From the NCBI GenBank assembly GCA_963556255.1, contig OY744607.1:49157846-49221845 (forward strand): a stretch of DNA of 64,000 bases. Reading direction: 5' to 3'. Positions within the stretch are counted from its first letter, which is position 1. Each line of letters begins with the position of its first letter. The DNA comes from Allolobophora icterica (Eukaryota; Annelida; Clitellata; Crassiclitellata; Lumbricidae). Position numbers and translations under genes: made by a program. Positions 12,050-22,249 of the stretch are shown piece by piece. The notes beneath the pieces are model-generated. The model saw nothing but the letters and a program-made list of their open reading frames with translations. It ran no database searches and was not told the origin of the DNA.

Positions 12050-13024
12050 GCATCTGGTCTCAATATTGTATACATATGGTTTAGATCACCTGGTGTCATA
12101 TAGATGCCATATGAATACCATTTGAAGCCCAGATGGTTTGTACATATGCATTCAATATGGCTGTCTGGTGCAAACCAGATGAATCTAGGGATCCCTGCCA
12201 TATGTGGTCCCATATGAAGGCCATATGATTCCCATATTACTTTGCATCTGGTCTCAATATTGTATACATATGGTTTAGATCACCTGGTGTCATATGGATG
12301 CCATGTGAATACCATCTGAAGCCCAGATGGTTTGTACATATGCATTCAATATGGGCTGTCGGGTGCAAACCAGATGAATCTAGGGATCCCTGCCATATGT
12401 GGTCCCATATGAAGGCCATATGATTCCCATATTACTTTGCATCTGGTCTCAATATTGTATACATATGGTTTAGATCACCTGGTGTCATATGGATGCCATA
12501 TGAATACCATCTGAAGCCCAGATGGTTGGTACATATGCATTCAATATGGGCTGTCGGGTGCAAACCAGATGAATCTAGGGATCCCTGCCATATGTGGTCC
12601 CATATGAAGGCCATATGATTCCCATATTACTTTGCATCTGGTCTCAATATTGTATACATATGGTTTAGATCACCTGGTGTCATATGGATGCCATATGAAT
12701 ACCATCTGAAGCCCAGATGGTTTGTACATATGCATTCAATATGGGCTGTCGGGTGCAAACCAGATTAATCTAGGGATCCCTGCCATATGTGGTCCCATAT
12801 GAAGGCCATATGATTCCCATATTACTTTGCATCTGGTCTCAATATTGTATACATATGGTTTAGATCACCTGGTGTCATATAGATGCCATATGCATACCAT
12901 GTGAAGCCCAGATGGTTTACACATATGCATTCAATATGGGCTGTCGGGTGCAGACCAGATGAATCTAGAGATCCCTGACATATGGCATCCCATATGAAGC
13001 CCATATGGTTTCCATATTACATTG
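12050..13024. repeat. 195-bp satellite, five tandem copies
   Basis: Unit starts CATCTGGTCTCAATATTG at 12050, 12244, 12439, 12634 and 12829. Copies 2-4 are almost identical and copies 1 and 5 more diverged. Each unit contains about a dozen CANNTG hexamers (CATATG, CAGATG, CATCTG, CACCTG). The repeated 60-residue minus-strand ORFs are a by-product of the 195 (=65x3) period. Confidence 0.95.
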
Positions 13025-14353
13025 CTGTTGGGGTCACTCTTGTTGCCAGAAGTTTGAATCAAAGAGCGTATAATTATTATTTATAGAATATAGAATATGC
13101 GGAGAAGCTTCATCATAGCGCCGCACCGTGAGGTCAATCAAGAGCCGTCGCCGTATAGGCCTAGTTATTAGTTAACGTTAGAATTATCGGTTGGGCAGCT
13201 TAAAAATTATTTTTTATTCTATTCCGTTCTCGTCTTGAAAATTAATTTTTATTCTATTCCGTTCTCGTTCTCGAAAAATAATGAAATTTTTATTCCTATT
13301 CTATTCTCGTTCCACAATTATTTTTCGTTCCAGTTTTCGTTCCGTGGAACTAATATTAAATAATTATTATTCCTATTCTATTCCCTGGAACGAAAATAAC
13401 ACTGGGGCCTACACAACCCTAAGCATGTACTTCACCAACTCCTACCTCAACTCCGACCCCTCTCCTCTCACCAACTAAGACCAAGAGCACACAACCATAC
13501 TCTCCCACCCAAGGACAACTCTCAATTTATTCCCAGACCATTATATAAAAATATTAACTAGTTTATTGTAAAATTTTCTAATGAACTTTAATTTTCCATT
13601 ATCACTCATGTAAACATTTCTGCGTTTTTGTCAGATTGTTTGTTTCTTCTCAATAAACGAATATATATCATGATAATGTAAATTGTAAAAGCGATTTAGT
13701 TTGGTTTAGGAACTTTAGCAGGAAAACCCACGAATCCTCCATACTTTATGTACGTATAGGCCTACCCCATGTTGCGATCCCGCGCTTGCCATTTTAGTGG
13801 TCCGCGAAAAACAACATAAAGATGGTGCCGGTCCCTAGCTTTAAACATAAAGATGGTGCCGGTCCCTAGCTTTAAAAAGTTTAAGAACCACCGGCCGTTC
13901 TAGGGCATGACACGTCCTGCATTCTACCGAATCACTCTAACTAAATACCAACACGCATACGCGTCACATCAGCATATCGGTGTAAAAAACAGCGATATCA
14001 ATCAGTGCGATCCCAACACCATTTACTTTAGTCCGGACTGTCCGGTGGTGCCATGGCCATTAACAAATGGCACCAAGTTGGAGGCGCACCACCCAGTGTT
14101 TAATCTAGACACCTTTGGGGGGGGAATTCCCCCAGGATTTATGTTTCCCCCAGAAGCCAGCAATATTTTAATGTAGACATACATGTTGCGTTCCCCCCAG
14201 AGACGAGTAACGAAAATAACAGAAAAAGATAAATAGTTTTTGAGAGATGAATTCCTAAAAAAAGGTCTGAAAAGTGGGATGAATCAGTAAAAAAAAGGTC
14301 ATCAACTTTTGTAAAGATGAAATTCCCCAAAAACGTTGGACGTTGAACACGGA
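13025..14353. other. Repeat-rich intergenic DNA
   Basis: Includes iterated 'TTTTTATTCTATTCCGTTCTCG' pieces and a GTTCCGTGGAAC palindrome (13200-13400), and a 31-bp direct duplication around 13813-13874 (ATAAAGATGGTGCCGGTCCC). No gene recognised. Confidence 0.5.
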
Positions 14354-14778
14354 CAGGCCCGCCGAGAGGGAGGGTAGGGGGGAAAAATGCCCAGGGGCCC
14401 GGCGACTTTTTAGGGGCCCGGGCCGGACCCGAAATCAACTTATTCAAAATATTATAATCAGTTATACAAAGTTTATGATTTATGCCTTTTAAAATATATT
14501 AGCTGACGCTTAACTACAATCAGTTTAAACATCCAGCATCTGAATGAAATCATAGTTGTAACTATATAAATTATAAATATAATATCGTCCGGTCGTAGAC
14601 GCACTTTTATTATTTCAATTTTTTTTTATTTTCGTACGACCGTACGATATTATATTTATATAAAGTCTAAAGATAGTTTAGAGGCCCGTAACTGCTCTGC
14701 CTAGGGGCCCGTGAGTGATCTGCCTTGGGGCCCGTGGCGGCTCTGCCTAGGGGCCCGGAATTTCTGTCGGCGGCCCTG
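14354..14778. mobile_element. hAT-type MITE with 8-bp target duplication
   Basis: Ends are inverted (CAGGCCCGCCGAGAG left; CTGTCGGCGGCCCTG right). The element is flanked by a perfect 8-bp direct repeat AACACGGA (14346-14353 and 14779-14786), the hallmark of hAT insertion. The interior has repeated AGGGGCCCG boxes and no ORF. Confidence 0.8.
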
Positions 14779-15160
14779 AACACGGATGAAATTTTCCCAA
14801 AAAAGGTCGACCTTGTTGGTCCCCCAACAAACCTTCTTCTTGCTCCCTCAGAAGAAAGAGGAGGAGTAGATTAAACACTGCGCACCACGTGCTTGAACTC
14901 AGTCCACTAAGATCACGAGGGGGCGTCGTATTCATTCATTCACTCATTCGCTCATTTACTCATTTGTATAGCGGCCCGAAGAGAGATGCGTGTTATTAAA
15001 CGCTTTTACTCGCTCTTCCGCATCCACTATAGTGTATTAGGCCAAATATCGTATAATTGAAACTTCCATCGCTTACTTTCAAGCTACGGATATTCGCCAG
15101 TACCGTACCCTATACAGCATTAGGCCAACGTAATCTATGCACGATTGCACGTATGTATGT

Positions 15161-16347
15161 AGGGGAACTAGGGGCGAGATGGATCCCTTAAGGAGTTTTC
15201 GGTTTTAAAAAGCCATAAATGTGCAACAAAAGAAAACGTTTTGTTCTACTCCTAGCCCATGAGGTGACGTAGCTATGGGCAACACAAATTTGATTGCATT
15301 CCTTTAGGGGAGGAGAATTTTCTAATTAATTTTTTGTAGTCATGGTCCATCTTGCCCCAATGCTGGGGCAATATGGACCACTGTAATCCGTCATTGGGGC
15401 AAGATGGACCACTGTAATCCGTCACCTTTTTCTTTTCATTATGGTAAGCCTCCAGGCTATTCTTATGGTTTGGATCCGCTGTTCTTTGGGTCCTCTATTC
15501 CGAGGGTCCGCTAAATATGCCCTATATACATACCTACATACATACACACATACAGAGATACATACATACATACATGCATGCATTTATGTATGTATGTATG
15601 TATGTATGCATACATGTATGTATGCATGTATGTATGTATGTATGCATGCATGTATGTATGTATGTATGTACCTCTGCATGTTTGTATGTATGCAGGTATG
15701 TATATAAGGCATATATAGCGGACCTCCAGAAAGTGGACCCTCGGAATAGCGGACCCCCGGCATAGCGGACCCCGGAATAGCGAACTCCCGAAATATCGGG
15801 CTGGTACCATTCATATAATATAGGTTGTCTGTTATAACAGCTATTAAAGTTGTAAAGAATAATTGATGTTGAATGAAAATTGTCATAGGCCTACCACAAG
15901 TAGAATTCACACACACCCATTGGGGCAAGATGGATCACAGGGTCCGTTTTGCCCCGTCGGTGACTGATCCAACTCGCCCCATGCAGTCAGAAGGTATAAA
16001 CTTTTCACTAATGAAAACTAATATCCGCTGTGCATCACGCCAATACTGAATTCGTTCTTCAAACACAAAAGGGACTTCTAACAAAATATGCTTTTGTCAA
16101 AAACAATACGTAATTGAATATTTAAGAAATAATCCTCAACTGAAAATAAGATCAGACAGGTCAAAAATCGAGTTTTCTTCATAAAAAACGAAAAACTGTC
16201 GTTTCGTTTCGCACGTGTAGACAAAGAACCAAGTCGTCAACAGTACTAAAGTATTTCAAACACATTGGGTAGATGACGACACCATAAATAGGTTAAATTG
16301 AAGGGATCCATCATACCCCAGTGATCCATCTCGCCCCTGGCTTCCCT
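15161..16347. mobile_element. Non-autonomous DNA element with GGGGCGAGATGGATC ends
   Basis: Inverted ends: AGGGGAACTAGGGGCGAGAT at the left and the complement ending CTCGCCCCTGGCTTCCCT at the right. Internal copies of 'GGGGCAAGATGGACCAC' occur at about 15363 and 15393 and near 15918. No transposase ORF. A second element (15466-15810) is nested inside. Confidence 0.65.
15466..15810. mobile_element. Nested element with GCGGACCC-repeat ends
   Basis: The left side carries inverted, and the right side direct, copies of 'GGACCCTCGGAATAGCGGA' and 'AATAGCGGACCCC', flanking a core of (CATA)n/(GTAT)n simple repeat at 15535-15700. The long tyrosine/histidine ORFs here are microsatellite translations. 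Confidence 0.6.
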
Positions 16348-16926
16348 ATGCATGCATGTTTGGATCAATCAATCTTTTTTTATTGTTCCCAGAAAATTTA
16401 ACGTATCAAATTTACACATAGCCTACACATTTAGTTGTTTACACACAGGCTCTTTACGTACGATTAACTGGTATTCAAAGGTCCAGGGTCCTGCAGACTC
16501 CTGCTAAATAAGATCGCCACAGGCACTGGCGTAAACTTGTCCAAAATATTGGAGTGGGATTTGGTTATTCATTCTACAATTGTTGCATTGGGTGTACAGT
16601 CCATCTCAATTATTAGGGGGGCACGTGCCCCGGCTGCCCCTCCAGAGTCTACGCCTATGGCCACAGGTTAAATTTGGATGGCGATTGGTTTTTAAAATAT
16701 GAAGCAAACTATACAACGGTACATAAAATAAAACTGGAGGCAAGCTATTAAGATGAGAGCTGTAGATATACAACGAGAACACATTATACCAGCGGTTCCC
16801 AAACTTCTTTGGGTCGGGACCCACTTGTGAATATCTTGGCAGTCTCTGTACCCATTGTGTAAAATTAAGCATTGTGTACTAAAATTTGTTTCGTGAATTG
16901 GCATCGAAGAATGGTTCAGGTGATCA
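16348..16926. other. Intergenic repeats upstream of P450 3' end
   Basis: Holds a possible non-LTR 3' end (TCAATCAATC near 16366), the inverse copy of the GGCACGTGCCCC repeat (16608-16665) and a CCAGCGGTTCCCAAAC repeat (16789). No gene. Confidence 0.45.
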
Positions 16927-17049
16927 TTATCTTGTGATGAATTTGAGTGGAATTCTGGCGTCTGGCATCGTGAAGATGCGGTTGATCATTCCAATCGGTT
17001 GATGTTCACTCGCATCCACATCCAGCTGGATACGGAATCGTTGGAGTAT
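16927..17049 (-). CDS. Cytochrome P450 (mitochondrial clan), last exon, gene A
   Basis: Acceptor TTTTCCAG precedes an in-frame exon of 40 codons plus TAA. It starts 'ILQRFRIQLDV' and ends 'PLKFITR', the C-terminal beta-sheet region that follows the haem-binding exon in mitochondrial P450s (CYP10/11/24/27-type). Phase 0 matches the phase 0 donor of exon 17285-17494, across a 235-bp intron. A paralogous exon of identical length lies at 59874-59996. Confidence 0.85.
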   Translation of the reverse strand: MLQRFRIQLDVDASEHQPIGMINRIFTMPDARIPLKFITR

Positions 17050-17284
17050 CTGGAAAACAGGAAGTCAGTGTAAAAGTTCAGAAACATGTCTTGATTTCGT
17101 CAGTTAGTGAGTGAGTGAGTGAGTAAGTGTGGGCTATCCAACCCTGATCGTTCCTACATTGAGTACCTAGCTGTAACTTCATTTTCACTTCATTATAATT
17201 CATTTAACTACGAGGACCTTAATCGCTCTCACCTTCTTTTTTACTGTTTCACTGATTACTCTCCTTCCTTGATTAAAATGTTAC

Positions 17285-17494
17285 CTTGATGAGGGCCAGC
17301 CAGATTTCCTGTTCAGCAAATCTACGTCCAATGCACATCCTCGCTCCGTAACCGAAGGGCAACATGGCGAAGTTACTGGCAGGCCTCAAGGCGTCGCCTT
17401 CGCCTTTCATCCATCGCTCGGGTAAGTAGCGGTCGGCATGCTTAAAGTGCTCTTCCAGCAGACACATCGTTTGGAAGTTAATCGACACAATTGT
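17285..17494 (-). CDS. Cytochrome P450, haem-binding exon, gene A
   Basis: A 210-bp, phase 0 to 0 exon bounded by an acceptor TTCAG and donor AAG|GTAA. It encodes the PERW segment ('ADRYLPERW') and the haem-thiolate signature 'FGYGARMCIGRRFAEQE', whose Cys ligates haem iron. The extended 'GYGARMCIGRRFAEQEIWLAL' form is typical of the mitochondrial clan, which receives electrons from adrenodoxin and hydroxylates sterol- or retinoid-like substrates; the substrate here is unknown. The paralogous exon at 60371-60580 has the same length and differs at about 12 of 70 residues. Confidence 0.92.
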
Positions 17495-17801
17495 CTGAAT
17501 TAGAAAAAAATACAAATTAGCCTTTCACAACCTCGGATCCGAAAGCTTCGAACCACTAATCTTCAGCTGTGTCTTGAACTACAACAGTAACGCATTCAGA
17601 ACAGCAATTAGCAATAAATTAATTAATTAGCAATAAATAACCGCCCGTTTCGTCGATATGTCATGCACTTAGACATTGACCGTTAACAGCCAACACTAAG
17701 TCTTACTTGTCCGAGGTTAATGTTCTGAGATCTGTTCTATACAGACAAAGATACTTGTACATGTAGCCTAGGTCTACTGGTCGACCAGCAGTCATACATA
17801 T

Positions 17802-18790
17802 ACACCGTGTCTCAAAATAAACTGTGCAAAATTGATTATGTCAGAACTTCGTCAAATTTCCACCAATATTAATAATTTTTGGTAGGTAGATGGCAAAATA
17901 GCTGAAATTTTATGCTATACATAAATTTTCACCTCACCTGACTCATGTCACCGCACTACCTTGTTAAACACAGATGTACCAATTTCTTATATAACGCTTA
18001 AATTTTAACAACTAGCGTCTCGAAACTTGGCTGCACTGAAATCCATTTCATCGAGCCGGGTGTCAAAGTGAATGGGGCCTACTATCGCGACAACCTTCTT
18101 GCCTAGACTCTACTGCCAGACAAACGCCGGATATCCCAGGGCGAGTTTTTTGTCTTTCAACAGGATGGCGCCCGGGCGCATCGAGCACGCGACACTGTCT
18201 CTTTCCTGGAGCGAGAAACGCCCGACTTCATAGGCTACCTCCAACACTGTGGCCGCCGAATTCACCGGATCTTAACCCAGTCGACTATAGCATATGGAGT
18301 GTGCTGCAGGAAAAGGTTTACCGCTTCAGAATAGCCAACGTCGACGATCTCAAGACGCGTCTGATCGACGAGTGGGCGCGCTTTGACCAGTCGATAGTTG
18401 ATGCTGCTATCGGCCAGTGGCGTCGCCGTCTAAGCGCTTGTGTCCGTGTAAGCGGGGCACATTTCGAGCACCAATTCTAACACTTTTAAGCAGATCTGTC
18501 ATAACAATTAAAAACTCTGCTAAGTAAACCATATTTTACTTTACTGCGTACTAATTAAGTCGACAGATAGTTTGTTGCATGTAATAAAATTTAAGCGTTA
18601 TATAAAAATTGGTACATCTGTGTTTAACAAGGTAGTGCGGTGACATGAGTCAGGTGAGGTGGAAAATTTATGTATAGCATAAAATTTCAGCTATTTTGCC
18701 ATCTACCTACCAAAAATTATTAAAATAGGTGGAAATTTGACGAAGTTCTGACAGAAACAATTTTGCACAGTTTATTTTGAGACACGGTGT
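17802..18790 (+). mobile_element. Mariner-like (Tc1/mariner) relic with long TIRs
   Basis: Inverted repeats of about 200 bp (ACACCGTGTCTCAAAATAAACTG outer end; 17802-18000 against 18590-18790) are flanked by TA. Between them, 18014-18480 carries the C-terminal half of a DDE transposase: 'FFVFQQDGA.AHRARDTVSF' with a catalytic Asp, then 'PPNSPDLNPVDYSIW' with the third catalytic residue region, then 'VLQEKVYR'. The reading frame is broken and the N-terminal DNA-binding part is deleted. Lies in the P450 gene A intron. Confidence 0.85.
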
Positions 18791-18795
18791 ATATA

Positions 18796-19608
18796 CAGGG
18801 TGGGCCAGTAGGAATGCAACTAATTTGAATGGATATAACTTGAACAATTGTTGTCCGAACATCGTGCCCAATATACTAAATTGAAAGTAATCATCCACTC
18901 TACGACTGTGTCAAATCTTGCACTGATATACGGCACCATTGTTATAAAATTTCGGTGCGGCGCACACCTCTAAATTTTGAATGTAAAATTTAAATATTGA
19001 ACATCATGGCGCCGCTCACGGAAGAGGATAGGATTTTAATCCGAATTTTAAGAGCAGAATAGGATACAATGCACATAAGATGATGATAGAATTCCCTTCT
19101 AGAAAATGGAATAAATATGCTCTACATCGATTGATTTAACAAATTGATGCTAGGCTACCGTAACGTCTAACAGCCGCAACTGTGGTCGCAAACGTTCTGC
19201 GCGCACAGCATCAAACATTGCACATAACAAGTCCATGAGTTCATTTGCACCCAAGACAACAATCCAGGTACGAGAAAGAGTCATTAAAGCACGTGGTGGA
19301 CATATTGAGTATTTGTTTGACTGGTGGTAAATTCACTCAAGATATTAATTGTTAGTACTAAGTGATTGTTTAGAATTGACATCTTCAGTTTCAGACTTTT
19401 GTTTTTTCTTGCAGTTTTATGGCAAGAAAATGGCACATCGAATATTAATAGCATTATCTCAAAACGTCGTAATAGTATCTCGTAGATATTATGCAGAATG
19501 ATAAAATGGATAATTATCTTCAATCTGATATATTGTACAAGACGCTCAGATAAAAGGTATTCAAGTTATAAGGCGTCAAAGTTGTTGCATTCCTACTGGT
19601 CCACCCTA
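18796..19608 (+). mobile_element. Second Tc1/mariner-like relic, abutting the first
   Basis: TIRs CAGGGTGGGCCAGTAGGAATGCAAC (left) and the inverse ending TACTGGTCCACCCT (right), with TATA on both sides consistent with TA target duplication. Near 19000-19110 a broken start of a transposase reads 'MAPLTEEDRILIRIL' then 'MMIEFPSRKWNKY', the helix-turn-helix N-terminus. An inverted copy of this stretch sits at about 21552-21722. Internally deleted. Confidence 0.75.
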
Positions 19609-19625
19609 TATATCTAGCCGTAGAT

Positions 19626-19945
19626 GCATAGGCGTAATTTGTGGGGGGTACGAGGGGTACCCGTACCCCCCACTTTTTGTTTGACTGGTGGTACTGTACC
19701 CCCCACTTTTTAAACAATGTCAATCAATATTTTTTTTATTGTGCCTTCCCAGAGAATGCAGTTTCCGAGAAAGTGCGAAAGTACTTAGATACACATGTAA
19801 ACCGAGAGCCAAAATGAATGACAATACTGACAGGGAAAATGTTCAAAATGGCCACCATGCGAAAAGCGAAAGTGGAGAAGAAATTGGTACCCCCACTTTT
19901 TAGACCAAAGTATTGGTACCCCCCACTTTTTAGACTAAAGTTACG
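19626..19945. mobile_element. MITE with GTACCCCCCACTTTTT repeats, copy 1
   Basis: Left end reads GGCGTAATTTGTGGGGGGTA and right end is the imperfect inverse AAAGTTACGCCCCTG. GTACCCCCCACTTTTT motifs are repeated near both ends. An inverted relative is at 32461-32665. No coding capacity. Confidence 0.65.
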
Positions 19946-20004
19946 CCCCTGCGTAGATGGCTGGTTAGTTGATGTGTGATTAGCATCGCCTCCTCTTTTA
20001 CTCC

Positions 20005-20215
20005 AGGCATAGGACTGGCACTACCAGAGATTCTCTGGAATAAACTCCCGCCAGAATTACGACAAATATCTGACCCATCTTACAAACTCACCAAAACCTC
20101 ACCTCTTGCTTTCCTGCACTGGACTTCAACTGAAAACTGAAAATCCAATGGAAGACGCAGGCAGACGGCCAGACGGTTACAATAGATGGTGCTTGGACTT
20201 GAAGTGGCGGGACAG
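20005..20215 (+). pseudogene. Non-LTR RT C-terminal fragment
   Basis: 'EILWNKLPPELRQISD' matches the conserved WN.LP..LR box near the C-terminus of many non-LTR ORF2 proteins. A further out-of-frame stretch follows. Very short remnant. Confidence 0.5.
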
Positions 20216-21201
20216 GTAAGGGAAAGAGGATTAGTCAGGATAGGATTTGTGTAACAGCAGTGTTTTCAGCTTTGAATGAAAGACCTGTGGAGAGACAGCA
20301 AGAGGTGAGGTTTTGGTTAGTACGTATAATGGATCAGATATTTGTCGCAATACTGGCGGGAGTTTGTTCCAGAGAGGTGGAACGGCTAGGGCTATATGGA
20401 GCGGTTCGCAAATTTAGTGACGAGGTGACGGATAGTAAGTTGCTGGAGCATAAATACCGTAAAAGAGCATCGACGAATGACGTAATCGGAGTACTCTTAT
20501 AAAGAGCCTTCGAGAAGCTATTCGCAATAGTAACTCCGAATGCTTCGTCGAGAGCTCTGGAAGGTGGCTTAAATTGAGCTGCTAACCCCTTTTGGAACCA
20601 GGTAGTCGCTGAGTACTAGGTCCGTACAAAGAGTCTTGATCGGTTCACTTTCAAGGGGGAAATTCAACCTAAGAGGAACAAATTATCACAAAAATATGCA
20701 TGCAACGTAAATCGATTAGCCCCATATTTCTCAATTCCTCAGAAAATCTGCGTAATTGAAAACAGGTTGTTCAACGGTGTTAAATCAACAAACGCTACAC
20801 AGTTATTAGTTTCAGTGTCAGGTCAGAATCCGGACAGGTCAAGCCAAAATTAGGTCAGATCAAAAGACCTCAGGCCAATGGGAAGTTTGATTGCAGAGTT
20901 TGCACTTTGATTAATGTTAAGTTGATCCGTTGAAATTAAGTGAAACCAAAGTTTCGCTGCCACGTGGTTAACGGTTGTCGTATTTTCTGCTGCAATCAAA
21001 GATCCCGCTCTTACAATGGGTCATTATGCCTGGCTTCTAAGAACAATCAGCCTACCTGTTAATTAGCATCAATTAATTCTTCAATTTTTCTATCATATTC
21101 TATTAATCAAATATTTATCAGCTTATGTTAAATCAGTCGATTAGGAACGCATGCTAGGGAATCCGATCAAGGGTGTTCTCTTTAAATGTCCAGATACTTA
21201 C
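20216..21201. other. P450 gene A intron, no other gene recognised
   Basis: I looked here for the P450 exon that should follow the K-helix (an LYP-type start, phase 1 in, phase 0 out) and did not find it on the minus strand. The plus-strand ORF at 20260-20502 has no recognisable domain. Confidence 0.4.
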
Positions 21202-21253
21202 CGGAATGACTCTTTGACGCACGCCTTCAGGTACTGCATCCGCTCGAGTACTT
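21202..21253 (-). CDS. Cytochrome P450, K-helix exon, gene A
   Basis: A small exon between acceptor TAGACAG and donor CCG|GTAAGT encodes 'VLERMQYLKACVKESFR', containing the invariant ExxR of the P450 K-helix, which stabilises the haem pocket. Entry phase (two bases AA) fits the G left by exon 21316-21372, completing a Glu codon. Exit leaves CG, which cannot join the phase 0 haem exon, so one exon is missing in between. Confidence 0.8.
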
Positions 21254-21315
21254 CTGTCTAGAGGAATGATTAAACACGGTTTTATTTACACAATAATAGA
21301 ATATACAGAATCTAC

Positions 21316-21372
21316 CTTTCACAGAGGCACTCGTCAGTTCACCAAAATTTGGAAGCGGCCAGCGGCTAGAGT
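21316..21372 (-). CDS. Cytochrome P450, small exon before the K-helix, gene A
   Basis: 'WPLPNFGELTSASVK' followed by donor AAAG|GTAGAT. Its single leftover base matches the entry phase of the K-helix exon. P450s have a variable LP...T...V linker here. The acceptor is uncertain (AAG at 21373-21375 is one option). Confidence 0.55.
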
Positions 21373-21431
21373 CTTGACGAATATTCAGTAACAGTGCGCA
21401 TTCGCGAATGCGCAACTTAAGCGTAACAAAA

Positions 21432-21474
21432 ATGTGGACTTCACGAGTGTGTGAGTGAGTGACATTTCTGTTCG

Positions 21475-21557
<83 letters not shown>

Positions 21558-21771
21558 TCCATTTTCTAGAAGGGAATTCTATCATCATCTTATGTGCATT
21601 GTATCCTATTCTGCTCTTAAAATTCGGATTAAAATCCTATCCTCTTCCGTGAGCGGCGCCATGATGTTCAATATTTAAATTTTACATTCAAAATTTAGAG
21701 GTGTGCGCCGCACCGAAATTTTATATAAGCGAACAGAAATGTCACTCACTCACACACTCGTGAAGTCCACA

Positions 21772-21772
<1 letters not shown>
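21432..21772. repeat. Inverted-repeat insert with (TA)n and a mariner fragment
   Basis: Two 50-bp arms (21432-21482 and 21723-21772; ATGTGGACTTCACGAGTGTG) are exact or nearly exact inverse copies. They enclose a (TA)n tract (21478-21552) and an inverted copy of the mariner-like sequence found at about 18946-19118. Another (TA)n run follows to 21820. Sits where the P450 I-helix exon should be. Confidence 0.75.
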
Positions 21773-21821
<49 letters not shown>

Positions 21822-22002
21822 ATCATCATCATTTTCATAATCGTCGTCGTCATCATTATTATTAATAATTAGAAACTTTTAAAGCGTCGCTGTCTAATGC
21901 ACAAACCGATGGCACACCAAAATTATACTGCAACCAATGTCATTACCCCGAAAATCTGCTGAAACTTGGAACTCAAGGGCGTAACATGTGATCGTCGCTA
22001 AC

Positions 22003-22204
22003 CTGTTAAATGACCTCAAAGCGTCGATGAACTGTAGGTAGAGTCGAGTTCGGTAGATGGCGTACCAGGGAAAGGCGTAGACAGTCTTTTGAATGGCTTC
22101 GAAAGCCTTGTCTATTGAATGAATGACTTGAAATGCTTCTGAATCGGAAGGTATTAACGGTTCCAGACAACCGATGCGTACGTTGAAACAAACCGCTCCA
22201 AACG
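22003..22204 (-). CDS. Cytochrome P450, internal exon, gene A
   Basis: Exon of 202 bp from acceptor GTGTGTAG to donor AACAG|GTTAGC. It encodes 'FGAVCFNVRIGCLEP' (the E/F-helix region of mitochondrial P450s) and '...SFN'. Its entry phase (two bases) fits the single G from exon 24414-24610, giving a continuous frame. It exits with two bases; the next exon found (21316-21372) also begins with two, so the I-helix exon between them is missing. Confidence 0.85.
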
Positions 22205-22249
22205 CTACACACCGACACAACACAAAAGGAAGAAAATTCTCACCCGAAA

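Noticed and set aside
12237..13004. Repeated 60-residue minus-strand ORFs that look like a conserved peptide family
   Set aside because: The 195-bp satellite period is a multiple of three, so one frame stays open in every unit. There is no ribosome or splice context and the neighbouring degenerate units break it.
15441..15928. Histidine/tyrosine- and cysteine/methionine-rich ORFs
   Set aside because: They translate (CATA)n/(GTAT)n repeat in both directions inside a nested transposon.
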